From SM23-73-3 sp965369445 (GTDB lineage: Bacteria > Zixibacteria > MSB-5A5 > SM1-73), in contig CBDUQU010000021.1 of NCBI GenBank assembly GCA_965369445.1, positions 1 to 27,823 on the forward strand: a stretch of DNA of 27,823 bases. Reading direction: 5' to 3'. The position numbers were made by a program, and so were the translations under genes. The notes under the pieces were generated by a model, which was not told the origin of the DNA, made no database searches, and saw only the letters and a list, made by a program, of their open reading frames with translations. This document shows, piece by piece, positions 1 through 7,279 of this stretch (positions within the stretch are counted from its first letter, which is position 1; every line of letters starts with the position of its first letter).

Positions 1-1
1 G

Positions 2-583
2 GGCGACATCTACTACTTCGACTCGGTGCGGGTCAATCTGGGACTGTTCCAGCACGACGTAAACGTGATCTGGGATTTAGCCCCTCATGATTTCTCCATC
101 ATGGATTTCCTGCTGCAGAAGGACCCGGAGATGGTCTCGGCGGTGGGAATGTGTCATCTTGGTGATCTGGAGAATATCGCCTACGTTACGGTCCAGTATC
201 CGGGAAATCTTCTTGGCCACCTCCACGTCAACTGGCTGGCTCCGGTGAAGGTGAGGACTACTCTTATCGGTGGCACCAAAAAGATGATCGTGTATGATGA
301 TAACGAGCCCAGCGAAAAGATAAAAATCTACGACAAGGGAGTGAGCTATTCTGATAAAAAAGAGGACGTCTATCAGATGCTGGTTCAGTATCGCTCCGGC
401 GATATGCTGGCCCCCAAACTTGAACCCAGCGAGGCCTTGAAGCTGGTGAGCAAGGAATTCACCGACTCGATAAATGAAAACAGGAAGCCGTTGACGGACG
501 GCGTGGCGGGGCTTAGAGTAGTGAAGCTGCTGGAATCGGCCAACGAATCCATCAAGCAGAAGGGAAAGGTAATCAAGCTATGA
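2..583 (+). CDS. Gfo/Idh/MocA-family sugar-nucleotide dehydrogenase, C-terminal part (5' cut by window edge)
   Basis: This is the C-terminal domain of an NAD(P)-dependent oxidoreductase. The reading frame is open from base 2, so the ATG at 26 is internal and the N-terminal Rossmann domain lies outside the window. Near the start the protein reads YYFDSVRVNLGLFQHDVN and then WDLAPHD, which is characteristic of the WbpB/WlbA-like branch acting on UDP-sugars; the His of LAPHD sits in the substrate pocket in this family. The remainder is the usual alpha/beta substrate-binding domain ending in a C-terminal helix. Its stop codon overlaps the ATG of the next gene by 4 nt, so the two are translationally coupled. 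With the acetyltransferase and the aminotransferase downstream it would fit oxidation of a UDP-N-acetylhexosamine derivative before transamination and N-acetylation. The exact sugar is inferred, not shown. Confidence 0.88.
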   Translation, partial: GDIYYFDSVRVNLGLFQHDVNVIWDLAPHDFSIMDFLLQKDPEMVSAVGMCHLGDLENIAYVTVQYPGNLLGHLHVNWLAPVKVRTTLIGGTKKMIVYDDNEPSEKIKIYDKGVSYSDKKEDVYQMLVQYRSGDMLAPKLEPSEALKLVSKEFTDSINENRKPLTDGVAGLRVVKLLESANESIKQKGKVIKL

Positions 584-1272
584 GCCCGCAAGACAGGCCG
601 GAATTCAAGAATGTGACCATTACCGGTAACGTTACCATATACAAGAACGTGAAGATCGGGGAGGGTTCGGAAATCGAAGGACCCTGTGTCCTCGGCAAGC
701 CGCCCCGGGGCAAGAAGGACGGAGAACTGGAACTGGTGATCGGAAAGAACGCGGTGATCCGCCCCTTCACCACCATCTATGCCGGAAACAAGATCGGGGA
801 CAATTTCCAGACCGGACAGGGAGCCTCTATCCGAGAGGACAATGTCATCGGCAACGAAGTGAGCGTGGGAACCAACTCGGTGCTGGAATTTGAAAATAAG
901 ATCGGCAATGACGTCAGAATTCACAGTCTCTGCTTCCTGGAGATGGTCACCACCGGAGATCACGTATTCTTTGGACCCAATGTGGTATTCACCGACGACC
1001 CACACCCCATGCTGTGCCCCAAGTACAAGGAATGTAAAGGCGGGGTGAAGGTTGCCGATCTGGTGAAAATCGGGGCGGGCTCTGTGCTTTGCCCAGGAGT
1101 GAAGATCGGCAGGAATGCCCTAATCGGCGCCGGGTCCGTGGTGACCAAGGACGTCCCAGAGGAGATGGTGGCGGCCGGAAATCCTGCCAAGGTTATGAAG
1201 AAGATCAATGAGTTGGAGTGCTATATCGGCGCGTTTGAAAGGCCCTACGTCTGGCCGCCGTATAAGAAGTAA
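580..1272 (+). CDS. Left-handed beta-helix (hexapeptide) acetyltransferase, WbpD/WlbB-like
   Basis: The 230-residue protein consists mostly of hexapeptide repeats of the [LIV]-G-x4 type (for example VKIGEGSEI, NVIGNEVSVGT, VKIGAGSVLCPGVKIGRNALIGAGSVV). These fold as a left-handed parallel beta helix. The end AAGNPAKVMKKI is typical of sugar O- or N-acetyltransferases, and the conserved segment FTDDPHPM lies in the loop before the last coils. Such enzymes move acetyl from acetyl-CoA to an amino sugar nucleotide in the cytoplasm. It overlaps the preceding dehydrogenase by 4 nt, and the matching aminotransferase is the second gene downstream. WbpD-like N-acetylation of a 3-amino sugar is therefore the favoured role. 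Its last codons (RPYVWPPYKK) recur in degraded form at 2661-2693. Confidence 0.88.
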   Translation: MSPQDRPEFKNVTITGNVTIYKNVKIGEGSEIEGPCVLGKPPRGKKDGELELVIGKNAVIRPFTTIYAGNKIGDNFQTGQGASIREDNVIGNEVSVGTNSVLEFENKIGNDVRIHSLCFLEMVTTGDHVFFGPNVVFTDDPHPMLCPKYKECKGGVKVADLVKIGAGSVLCPGVKIGRNALIGAGSVVTKDVPEEMVAAGNPAKVMKKINELECYIGAFERPYVWPPYKK

Positions 1273-1300
1273 TGTAGTCTCTTTCTATCAGTAGCGGGAG

Positions 1301-1336
1301 AAACCAGCACCTAACTTAAGTTAGGTGCTGGTTTTT
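1301..1336 (+). terminator. Rho-independent terminator after the acetyltransferase gene
   Basis: Bases 1301-1334 form a perfect 34-bp palindrome: AAACCAGCACCTAAC, then TTAA, then the exact reverse complement. It runs directly into TTTTT (1332-1336). It lies about 30 nt behind the acetyltransferase stop. A closely related copy lies at 2731-2763. Confidence 0.85.
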
Positions 1337-1386
1337 CATAACCAGTTGTGTCATCTGAGCGCACGTAACGATATGGCTCCAATCGC

Positions 1387-1414
1387 TTGACATCCGGTGG
1401 CGATATGGTATCTT
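1387..1414 (+). promoter_or_regulatory. Sigma70-type promoter with extended -10, upstream of the beta-propeller gene
   Basis: TTGACA (1387-1392), a 16-bp spacer, then TATCTT (1409-1414) preceded by TGG, an extended -10 of the TGn type. The same boxes with the same spacing recur at 2815-2842, while the spacer bases differ at several positions. That pattern suggests the boxes are under selection. A transcript would begin near 1421, about 45 nt before the ATG at 1465. Confidence 0.75.
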
Positions 1415-1464
1415 AGACCGGTTGCGGTAAAGGCAAGGTTTGGGGGAGGTGTTTCAGACATAAC

Positions 1465-2610
1465 ATGACGGGAAAAAGACTAATTATCATAGGCGTCGTC
1501 TTGCTGCTACTCCTTGTGTTGGCGTTCGTAGGCCCCGAAGTTTGGGTGGCAACGCAATTCAACAAGGAAGGGAATATTCTGTTCTGTAATCTCAGTCTTT
1601 CTAGAGTATACGAGATGACCGATGATGGACTGGTAGTATGGAGTTATGACTTATGTAGAGATTCTGTCAGACAAGAGTTCGGATTGCCGTACGTGGTTAG
1701 GTTGTCAAATGGAAACACGCTGATAACAGACGCACAAACTGGCCGAGTGTGCGAAGTCAATAGGCGAGGAAAGACTGTGTGGGAGTGTGACAGTGTATAT
1801 CGACGGGGCCATTCCGCATACAGAGCGGGATCTGAAATTGCTGCCATGGAGGCGACGAATGAGAAAATTCTGGCTATAAACTATATCCAAAAACGTGGAA
1901 AGGTGATGGAACTGGACAGAGACTGCAATATCATTTGGCAGTGGTCGTACGTGGACGATGATTCAGGGTACTGGGGGAATGTAGCGAAGGCTCGCCGCTT
2001 ATATAACGGGAATACGGGTGTTCTCATACGCAAGACTATCCGAGTAGAGCAATGGCATCGAGGAACGCGATCCGCTGCTGAATACCAGGAACACCGTGAA
2101 TACCTTTTAGAGAAGTATCCTACTGCTGAGCGTGTGGAATATCTTGAGTTGGACAGCGAGAGGAAGCTGGTAAAGCATCGCGATTTTGACGATTTGGCTT
2201 TCCCACCCGGGGGGACAGACCTGTTGCCAGACGGCCATGTTCTTATATCATATGATGAATACGGGGTTGCGGAATACGATACGCTGGGCAGGGTAATCTG
2301 GTCATGTCAGCCACCTGAGTCGAGTTGGGTGGCGGACGGGTCGACGCCAAAGAAGCCCCAAGGTGCCTGGGGCGCATTCAGATCTTCCGACGGTAATACC
2401 GTCCTCTATTATCCTGGGTCCTGGGTCTATATTGTAGATTCAGAAAAGAAAGTAGTTTTTCACGTCGAGTCGCCAGCCATTAAATCTAGATTCGGAATCC
2501 AATATGTGACGAAGCGAGACCTGAGGGTTTTCTATAAAAGGAAAAGCGAGGATGAAATAGACTATGTCGGTGATGTGCTCGGCGTAGTTAGCAAAGAGAA
2601 TCCTCCGTGA
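1465..2610 (+). CDS. Membrane-anchored beta-propeller protein, arylsulfotransferase/PQQ-repeat-like
   Basis: 381 residues. A hydrophobic segment at about residues 6-25 with few charges before it looks like a signal anchor, so the rest should be outside the cytoplasmic membrane. The body has repeated blades of the type RLSNGNTLITDAQTGRVCEVN-RRGKTVWE, LLPDGHVLISYDEYGVAEYD and RSSDGNTVLYYPGSWVYIVD. Each runs from an NGNT/DGH turn through a strand to G-x-V-x-W. These resemble bacterial arylsulfotransferase (ASST) and PQQ-like propellers. I cannot identify the catalytic His residues of true ASST with confidence, so enzymatic function is uncertain; a carbohydrate-binding or structural role is possible. 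A GGAGG at 1445-1449 lies rather far (15 nt) from the ATG. Codon use and base composition look more A+T-rich than in the neighbours. It interrupts the sugar-nucleotide cluster, has its own promoter, and is flanked by duplicated intergenic sequence, so it looks inserted. Confidence 0.72.
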   Translation: MTGKRLIIIGVVLLLLLVLAFVGPEVWVATQFNKEGNILFCNLSLSRVYEMTDDGLVVWSYDLCRDSVRQEFGLPYVVRLSNGNTLITDAQTGRVCEVNRRGKTVWECDSVYRRGHSAYRAGSEIAAMEATNEKILAINYIQKRGKVMELDRDCNIIWQWSYVDDDSGYWGNVAKARRLYNGNTGVLIRKTIRVEQWHRGTRSAAEYQEHREYLLEKYPTAERVEYLELDSERKLVKHRDFDDLAFPPGGTDLLPDGHVLISYDEYGVAEYDTLGRVIWSCQPPESSWVADGSTPKKPQGAWGAFRSSDGNTVLYYPGSWVYIVDSEKKVVFHVESPAIKSRFGIQYVTKRDLRVFYKRKSEDEIDYVGDVLGVVSKENPP

Positions 2611-2660
2611 CTTGACAGTCCTTGCTGGTTGTTGGTCTTCTCCCGTCGGCGGCGGAAAGC

Positions 2661-2693
2661 AGACCCCACGTCTGGCCGCCATATAAAGAATGA
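2661..2693 (+). pseudogene. Remnant of the 3' end of an acetyltransferase gene
   Basis: Translated in one frame this reads RPHVWPPYKE and a stop, against RPYVWPPYKK and a stop at the end of the intact acetyltransferase (1240-1272). The base identity is high (CACGTCTGGCCGCC against TACGTCTGGCCGCC) and the frame and stop are kept. It is followed by the same terminator-promoter order. It is best read as the surviving tip of a second copy of that gene. Confidence 0.7.
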
Positions 2694-2730
2694 GCGCCCT
2701 CGGCGAACTGAAACCCTGCTGATCAGTTGA

Positions 2731-2763
2731 CCAGCATCTAACTCAAGTTAGGTGCTGGTTTTT
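2731..2763 (+). terminator. Terminator copy 2, downstream of the beta-propeller gene
   Basis: An imperfect 28-bp palindrome (2731-2758; right arm AAGTTAGGTGCTGG) is followed by TTTTT and then CATAACCAGTT. It matches the terminator at 1301-1336 almost base for base, including the sequence after the T-run. It would end transcription from the beta-propeller gene before the aminotransferase promoter. Confidence 0.8.
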
Positions 2764-2814
2764 CATAACCAGTTCGACAGTTCAATCATAGGTGACGTGC
2801 ACCGGACTAAATGC

Positions 2815-2842
2815 TTGACATCCAAAGACGATGTGCTATCTT
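2815..2842 (+). promoter_or_regulatory. Sigma70-type promoter with extended -10, upstream of the aminotransferase gene
   Basis: TTGACA (2815-2820), 16 bp, TGC then TATCTT (2837-2842). It is the second copy of the promoter at 1387-1414 and is likewise followed by TAGACCG. It would drive the aminotransferase gene, whose start lies about 45 nt downstream. Confidence 0.75.
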
Positions 2843-2887
2843 AGACCGAAATGAATTGGCTGCTAAGAAAACCTTAAGGAGGATTTG

Positions 2888-3991
2888 ATGAAGGTAAATT
2901 TCGTAGACTTAAAAGCGCAGTACCAGACCATAAAGCCGGAGATCGACAAGGCCATTGAGAATGTCATCTCCAATACGGCTTTCATTCTGGGCAAGGCGGT
3001 GGCGGAATTCGAGGAGCAGTTCGCCGGTTACTGCGGGGCGAAGCACTGCGTGGGAATCAACTCCGGCACGTCGGCTTTGATTATGGCACTCAAGGCCTTA
3101 GACGTCGACGAGGGCGATGAGATCATCACCACCCCTAACACCTTCATAGCCACAGCCGAGGCCATTTCGTTTGCCGGAGCGACGCCGGTCCTGGTGGATA
3201 TCGAGGAGAAAAACTACAATTTAGATCCTGCTAAGTTGGAGAAGGCCATAACCGCAAAAACCAAAGCGATAATTCCGGTGCATCTTTACGGACAGCCGGC
3301 AGACATGGATCCCATACTTAAGATAGCTAAAAAGAAGGGTATACCGGTGATCGAGGACGCCGCCCAAGCACATGGCGCCCAGTACAAGGGGAAAAAGACC
3401 GGTGGCTTAGCGACGGCGGCATGCTTTAGCTTCTATCCCGGGAAAAACCTGGGAGCGTATGGAGAGGGCGGCGCGGTGACCACCGACGATGAGGGCATCG
3501 CGCAAAAGGTCCGCATGCTGCGGGATCATGGCTCCCCCAAGAAGTTCTATCACGAGTTCATCGGTAATAACTGCCGGTTGGAGGGAATTCAGGGGGCGGT
3601 TCTTTCGGTGAAGTTGAAGCACTTAGATAAGTGGAACGACGGCAGGAGAAAGAATGCGGATCTGTATAGAAAGTATCTGGAAGGAACCGGCGTGGGTCTG
3701 CCGGAGGAGATGCCCTATGCCAGGCACGTTTACCATGTCTTCTGTGTGAGGGTGAAAGAGAGGCAAAAGCTGATCGACTTCCTCAAAGAAAAAGGCATCT
3801 TCACCAACATCCATTATCCCATACCCATACATCTTCAGAAAGCATACAGCTTCTTGGGATACAAAAAGGGCGATTTCCCGGTAACCGAGGGATGTATGGA
3901 TAAGATCCTGTCGCTGCCCATGTTCGCAGAACTGACCGAGGAGGAGATAAAGTATACCGCAGACTGCATCAGGGAGTTCTACGGAGCATGA
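2888..3991 (+). CDS. DegT/DnrJ/EryC1/StrS-family PLP-dependent sugar aminotransferase
   Basis: 367 residues, the normal length for this family of cytoplasmic aminotransferases, which put an amino group on keto-sugar nucleotides. Visible hallmarks are GINSGTSAL (residues 57-65), TTPNTFIATAEA, the cofactor-pocket motif VIEDAAQAHGA with Asp157, and SFYPGKNLGAYGEGG, where Lys186 should form the Schiff base with pyridoxal phosphate. The ATG at 2888 is preferred over the TTG at 2885. AAGGAGGA (2876-2883) sits 4 nt before the ATG, and the family start is MKVNFVDLKAQY. The gene follows its own promoter and terminator module. Together with the dehydrogenase and acetyltransferase upstream it fits a WbpE-like step. 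The exact 3-keto or 4-keto substrate cannot be told from sequence alone. Confidence 0.92.
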   Translation: MKVNFVDLKAQYQTIKPEIDKAIENVISNTAFILGKAVAEFEEQFAGYCGAKHCVGINSGTSALIMALKALDVDEGDEIITTPNTFIATAEAISFAGATPVLVDIEEKNYNLDPAKLEKAITAKTKAIIPVHLYGQPADMDPILKIAKKKGIPVIEDAAQAHGAQYKGKKTGGLATAACFSFYPGKNLGAYGEGGAVTTDDEGIAQKVRMLRDHGSPKKFYHEFIGNNCRLEGIQGAVLSVKLKHLDKWNDGRRKNADLYRKYLEGTGVGLPEEMPYARHVYHVFCVRVKERQKLIDFLKEKGIFTNIHYPIPIHLQKAYSFLGYKKGDFPVTEGCMDKILSLPMFAELTEEEIKYTADCIREFYGA

Positions 3992-4043
3992 CCAGCGGGC
4001 CAGGATAGCTTCTCATAACTTGAAGCGAAGGTAATTCTCAATA

Positions 4044-4086
4044 GAGGCGGGAGTTCATCCCCCAGACGGGGGCGTCTGCCCGCCTC
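4044..4086. repeat. GC-rich nested hairpin in the aminotransferase-GT2 gap
   Basis: The outer arms GAGGCGGG (4044-4051) and CCCGCCTC (4079-4086) pair perfectly. Inside, CCCCC-agac-GGGGG (4059-4072) competes with CAGACG-gggg-CGTCTG. No T-run follows, so it is not a classical terminator. It may be an attenuator, an mRNA-stabilising hairpin or a dispersed palindromic repeat. Confidence 0.6.
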
Positions 4087-4118
4087 AAGATTCAGTCCTT
4101 TATACCGGAGCTGCGAAC

Positions 4119-4838
4119 TTGGCAGAAAGAGGTTTCAGGACCCTGGTAATCATTCCGGTGTATAATGAGGAGAACAGGATCAGAACCGTCCTGGAGCAAT
4201 TCAGGGAAGTGGAGATTGACAAGGTCCTGGTGGTGGATGACGGTTCAACAGATACCACCCCGGAGGTGCTAAAGAGTTTCGACGTGGAGGCCATCCATCA
4301 CGCCAGGAAAGAGGGCGTGGGAAGCTGCATCAGAGACGGCATAGATCACGCCAGAAGGAACGGCTTCGAACTGGTGGTGGTGATGGCAGGCAACGGTAAG
4401 GATGATCCCAGAGAGATACCACTTCTGCTTAAACCTATCGCTGAGCAAAATTACGATTACATCCAGGGCTCCAGGTACTTAGAGGGAGGCGAGGCGGGGA
4501 ATCTTCCTTTGGCCCGGGCGGTGGGAATAAAGGCGTTCACCTTTCTCTGGTCTATGCTTCTGGGAAGAAAGCTGACCGACGTGACCAACGGCTTCCGGGC
4601 ATACAAAGTTTCACTGTTCGATGATCCAAAGATAAATATATGGCAGGCATGGCTTTCCACATATGAGTTGGAGTATTACATTCACTTCTGGGTTCTGAGG
4701 CTGAAATACAAATTTGCTGAGGTGCCAGTCTCAAAGATATATCCTTCGAAAAAGAAATATTCCAAGATCAGACCATTTTTGGACTGGTGGCCGATCGTAA
4801 AGCCGTTGTTTTACCTTTTGCTGAGAATCAGGAAGTGA
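4119..4838 (+). CDS. GT2-family glycosyltransferase (DPM1/DPG-synthase-like) with altered metal-site motif
   Basis: 239 residues with the GT-A nucleotide-sugar fold: TLVIIPVYNEE at residues 8-18 and VLVVDDGSTDTTP at 36-48. Where relatives such as DPM1 carry a D-x-D-x-Q/S-H motif, this protein has VMAGNGKDDP (88-97), so the usual first Asp is Ala90. Later motifs GSRYLEGGE and TNGFRAYK are typical of polyprenyl-phosphate sugar transferases. The C-terminal stretch PLFYLLLRIRK is hydrophobic and may touch the membrane. The start is a TTG with GGAG (4107-4110) 8 nt upstream; no ATG or GTG fits better before the conserved strand. The family normally moves a sugar from UDP or GDP to a lipid phosphate or a growing glycan. 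The donor cannot be read here. Confidence 0.82.
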   Translation: MAERGFRTLVIIPVYNEENRIRTVLEQFREVEIDKVLVVDDGSTDTTPEVLKSFDVEAIHHARKEGVGSCIRDGIDHARRNGFELVVVMAGNGKDDPREIPLLLKPIAEQNYDYIQGSRYLEGGEAGNLPLARAVGIKAFTFLWSMLLGRKLTDVTNGFRAYKVSLFDDPKINIWQAWLSTYELEYYIHFWVLRLKYKFAEVPVSKIYPSKKKYSKIRPFLDWWPIVKPLFYLLLRIRK

Positions 4839-4852
4839 AGGCAGGAGCCGTG

Positions 4853-4910
4853 CCTGTCGGGTCCCCTGACCCGACAGGAGACCGCCCCCAGGTCAGGGGA
4901 CCTGGCGGGC
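4853..4910. repeat. Two consecutive strong hairpins behind the GT2 gene
   Basis: CCTGTCGGGTC (4853-4863), loop CCCT, and GACCCGACAGG (4868-4878) make a perfect 11-bp stem. It is followed by CCAGGTC (4888-4894), loop AGGG, GACCTGG (4899-4905). No T-run follows, so factor-independent termination is unlikely. They look like palindromic repeat elements. Confidence 0.65.
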
Positions 4911-4954
4911 CCAAAGAAAGAGAAATTGGTTGCTCTGAAAATGTAACATAGATT

Positions 4955-5012
4955 ACCTCTCCCCCAGTTTCCCCCTCTCCATAAAATGGAGAGGGGATCA
5001 AGGGGGTGAGGT
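4955..5012. repeat. Long palindromic repeat (CCCCTCTCCAT family) upstream of the GT-C gene
   Basis: CCCCTCTCCAT (4972-4982) pairs with ATGGAGAGGGG (4986-4996) in an 11-bp stem. An outer helix of ACCTC and CCCCC (4955-4965) pairs with GGGGG and GAGGT (5002-5012). Degenerate relatives lie at 13961-14002 and 22111-22147, so this is a dispersed family rather than a one-off terminator. Confidence 0.65.
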
Positions 5013-5046
5013 TATGATCAGAGTTAAGTCTTTGATTAGTTAACAA

Positions 5047-7275
5047 ATGAAATCAAAAAGCAAAAAGAAGAAACAGCAAGCGGCAAAGCCCAACGTATCC
5101 GTAGCTAGGAAATCCGCTCTGACCGAGTTCTTCAAGAATCCTTTCTTCTCCTCCAGGGCTTTCGAGGTCGTGCTTTTCTGTTTTATCATCGGGCTGGCCT
5201 TTCTCGGCGGCGTGCTTTTCTTGAGCGCCGATCCTCCCGCCATTTCCTGGAGCCAGGACGTGGCCACCGATCCGCCGCAATACACCTACTTTGCCCGGAA
5301 CCAGGTCCTATGGGGCGATTGGGACCTATTCGGGCACAATCGATTTCCCTTCTTCTATAAGTCGTTCACCACGGTGAGCTCTTTTGTCGTATTCTCCGTA
5401 TTCGGTCCGGGCAGATTCCAGGCCAACCTGGTGGCGGTGATCCTGAGCCTGTTGACCATGGTCTTCTTATTTCTAGCTCTAAGAAAGGTATTCAGCAAAC
5501 GGGCGGCGTTCTTATCTTTGTTCTTTCTGGGGATAAACTTCGTCTTCCTCATGTACGGCCGCAACCCGTTTCTGGAAATCTCGGCCAGCTTTCTTTTAGT
5601 CCTCGGTTTTTACTTCATGGTCTCCTCTTTCAAGAGAAGTGAGCTTCTAATCCCCTCCGGCATCTGCTTTGCTGCCGGCATCTTTTTTGGAAAGACCATG
5701 GCTGCATTCATCCTCCCGGCCTGCGCCGTGGTGCTGCTCCTATGGACGTTCGAGCGCTTCTCGTCATCCGACCGGAAAATCAACCTCAAGCCGGTGGTGT
5801 TTTTCGGCTCCGGCTTCCTGGTAGTTACACTTTTATGGATACTCTTCAGCTATCTGCCTGCCAAAAGAGAGGTGGCAGGTTACTTGGGTGAGCAGGCATT
5901 CGGACTTTATGGTTTCCCCGTCGCGCTTGAGTCGATCTGGGGATTCGTTTCCGCCCTCTTCTCCTTCGGGAGGGATCTTTTCTATCGTATGCCGGTGGTG
6001 TTTCTCCTTTCATCTTTGGGTCTGCTCTTGTTCTTCCGCGATGGTGATTCGGTCAGGGAATTGGCCAGGCGGAGGGATGATCGCTCGAAGGTCAAATTCT
6101 TCCTGGTCCTCTGGTTCTTGGTCTGCTTTTTCCTCCTGATGGTCTTAAACTATCGACCCCTGCGTTATCAGTTCTATCTGATTCCTCCCATGTGCGCGTT
6201 GGCAGGCTTCTGGTTGGACTCTCTCTTCTCCGGTTTCGCCTCAAGAAATAGACCGCCCAAAATCTTATTCTGGATCGTATTTATCGTTGCGGCCACGTTT
6301 TTCGTAAACAATGTCATGGCCACGTACCACAGATTAAGCCAGAAACAGATTCAGTTGGGCTCTTCTCTGGCCATCTCTGTCGTACTCGCCCTGCTGATTG
6401 GAGCTCTTTATTTCTGGCGATCTGCTGGCTCTAAGAAGGCATCCAAAGGAGAAGCCTCCTTGCGTTCTGCAAAACTGAAGCTCGGGCAGAGGGGTCTGAT
6501 TATGCTGGTTCTGATTCTGATTTCGCTGGTTGTCAATGGGGGGCAGTACGTAAGTTGGGCCTCTTCTCCCACCTATTCCCTGAATCGGTCATCAATCGAT
6601 TTAGGAAAGATCCTGAGCAAGGAAGCCGTGCTGTCCGGGCCGTATGGGCCGGCACTGGTCTGGGACAACAGGCTTAAGAATGTCATCCATATGTTCGGGG
6701 TCACCAAGCCTGACCCGGAGCTTTTCCACACCTACCCCATCACCCATCTGGCATTGGAGAGAGGAGGAAACAGAGACCGGGCTTTCAAAGACTATCCCGA
6801 GGTGATGAATCAGGCCAGGATCGTGACCACCTATTGGCTCAGGAACATCCCGGTCGATATTTATAGAATAGGGGAATGGACCGGCAATCCGAAGACGGCA
6901 GGCTACTCCCTCTCCGACTTTGAGAGGGCGAAGACATTGATCGACGGAGGGGAGATCGATTCAGCTCTAACTCTGCTGGAGGAGTTCGTTTCTCACACTC
7001 CGGATAATTACAGCGCGTACCAAGCGCTGACGGAGATATACTTCGGGATGGAGGAATTCGAAAAGGCTGCGCTCTCATCGGAGAAGGCGATCGAGTTCAA
7101 TCCCACTGATTTTGTGGCTCATCAGCAGTTGGGTTCGGTGTATTTTAGCCTGGGAAACCAAACCCGGCAGGACAGCTACAGAGAGTTGGCCATTGAGCAG
7201 TGGGAGATTGCCTTGAAGCTTTTCCCAAACAACAGACAGTTGGCGGCACAACTGCAAAGCATTAGAGGATATTAA
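5047..7275 (+). CDS. Polytopic GT-C-type glycosyltransferase with C-terminal TPR region
   Basis: 742 residues. A lysine-rich N-terminus is followed by a first membrane helix (about 40-60) and a first external loop SWSQDVATDPPQYTYFARNQ. Its acidic residue lies where GT-C enzymes (PMT, ArnT, STT3) keep a catalytic Asp. About ten more hydrophobic helices follow up to about residue 510. Such proteins take a sugar from a polyprenyl-phosphate donor outside the membrane. The last 118 residues (about 625-742) have helix pairs such as YSAYQALTEIYFGMEEFEKAA and FVAHQQLGSVYFSLGN, which are tetratricopeptide repeats and suggest a docking surface. No clear Shine-Dalgarno sequence is seen before the ATG, which lies 34 nt behind a long hairpin. 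The next gene starts 4 nt after the stop. Confidence 0.78.
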   Translation: MKSKSKKKKQQAAKPNVSVARKSALTEFFKNPFFSSRAFEVVLFCFIIGLAFLGGVLFLSADPPAISWSQDVATDPPQYTYFARNQVLWGDWDLFGHNRFPFFYKSFTTVSSFVVFSVFGPGRFQANLVAVILSLLTMVFLFLALRKVFSKRAAFLSLFFLGINFVFLMYGRNPFLEISASFLLVLGFYFMVSSFKRSELLIPSGICFAAGIFFGKTMAAFILPACAVVLLLWTFERFSSSDRKINLKPVVFFGSGFLVVTLLWILFSYLPAKREVAGYLGEQAFGLYGFPVALESIWGFVSALFSFGRDLFYRMPVVFLLSSLGLLLFFRDGDSVRELARRRDDRSKVKFFLVLWFLVCFFLLMVLNYRPLRYQFYLIPPMCALAGFWLDSLFSGFASRNRPPKILFWIVFIVAATFFVNNVMATYHRLSQKQIQLGSSLAISVVLALLIGALYFWRSAGSKKASKGEASLRSAKLKLGQRGLIMLVLILISLVVNGGQYVSWASSPTYSLNRSSIDLGKILSKEAVLSGPYGPALVWDNRLKNVIHMFGVTKPDPELFHTYPITHLALERGGNRDRAFKDYPEVMNQARIVTTYWLRNIPVDIYRIGEWTGNPKTAGYSLSDFERAKTLIDGGEIDSALTLLEEFVSHTPDNYSAYQALTEIYFGMEEFEKAALSSEKAIEFNPTDFVAHQQLGSVYFSLGNQTRQDSYRELAIEQWEIALKLFPNNRQLAAQLQSIRGY

Positions 7276-7279
7276 GAAC

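Noticed and set aside
385..1005. A 206-codon minus-strand frame across the dehydrogenase/acetyltransferase junction.
   Set aside because: Both plus-strand genes over this stretch have full family motifs, so the frame is a shadow.
1304..2758. The two palindromes around the beta-propeller gene contain RYYYAAC...GTTRRRY, like integron attC core sites, so the gene might be a cassette.
   Set aside because: The palindromes are only ~28-34 bp with a 4-nt centre, lack the L boxes and spacer of attC sites, run into a T-run as terminators do, and are accompanied by promoters and a gene remnant. No integrase is seen.
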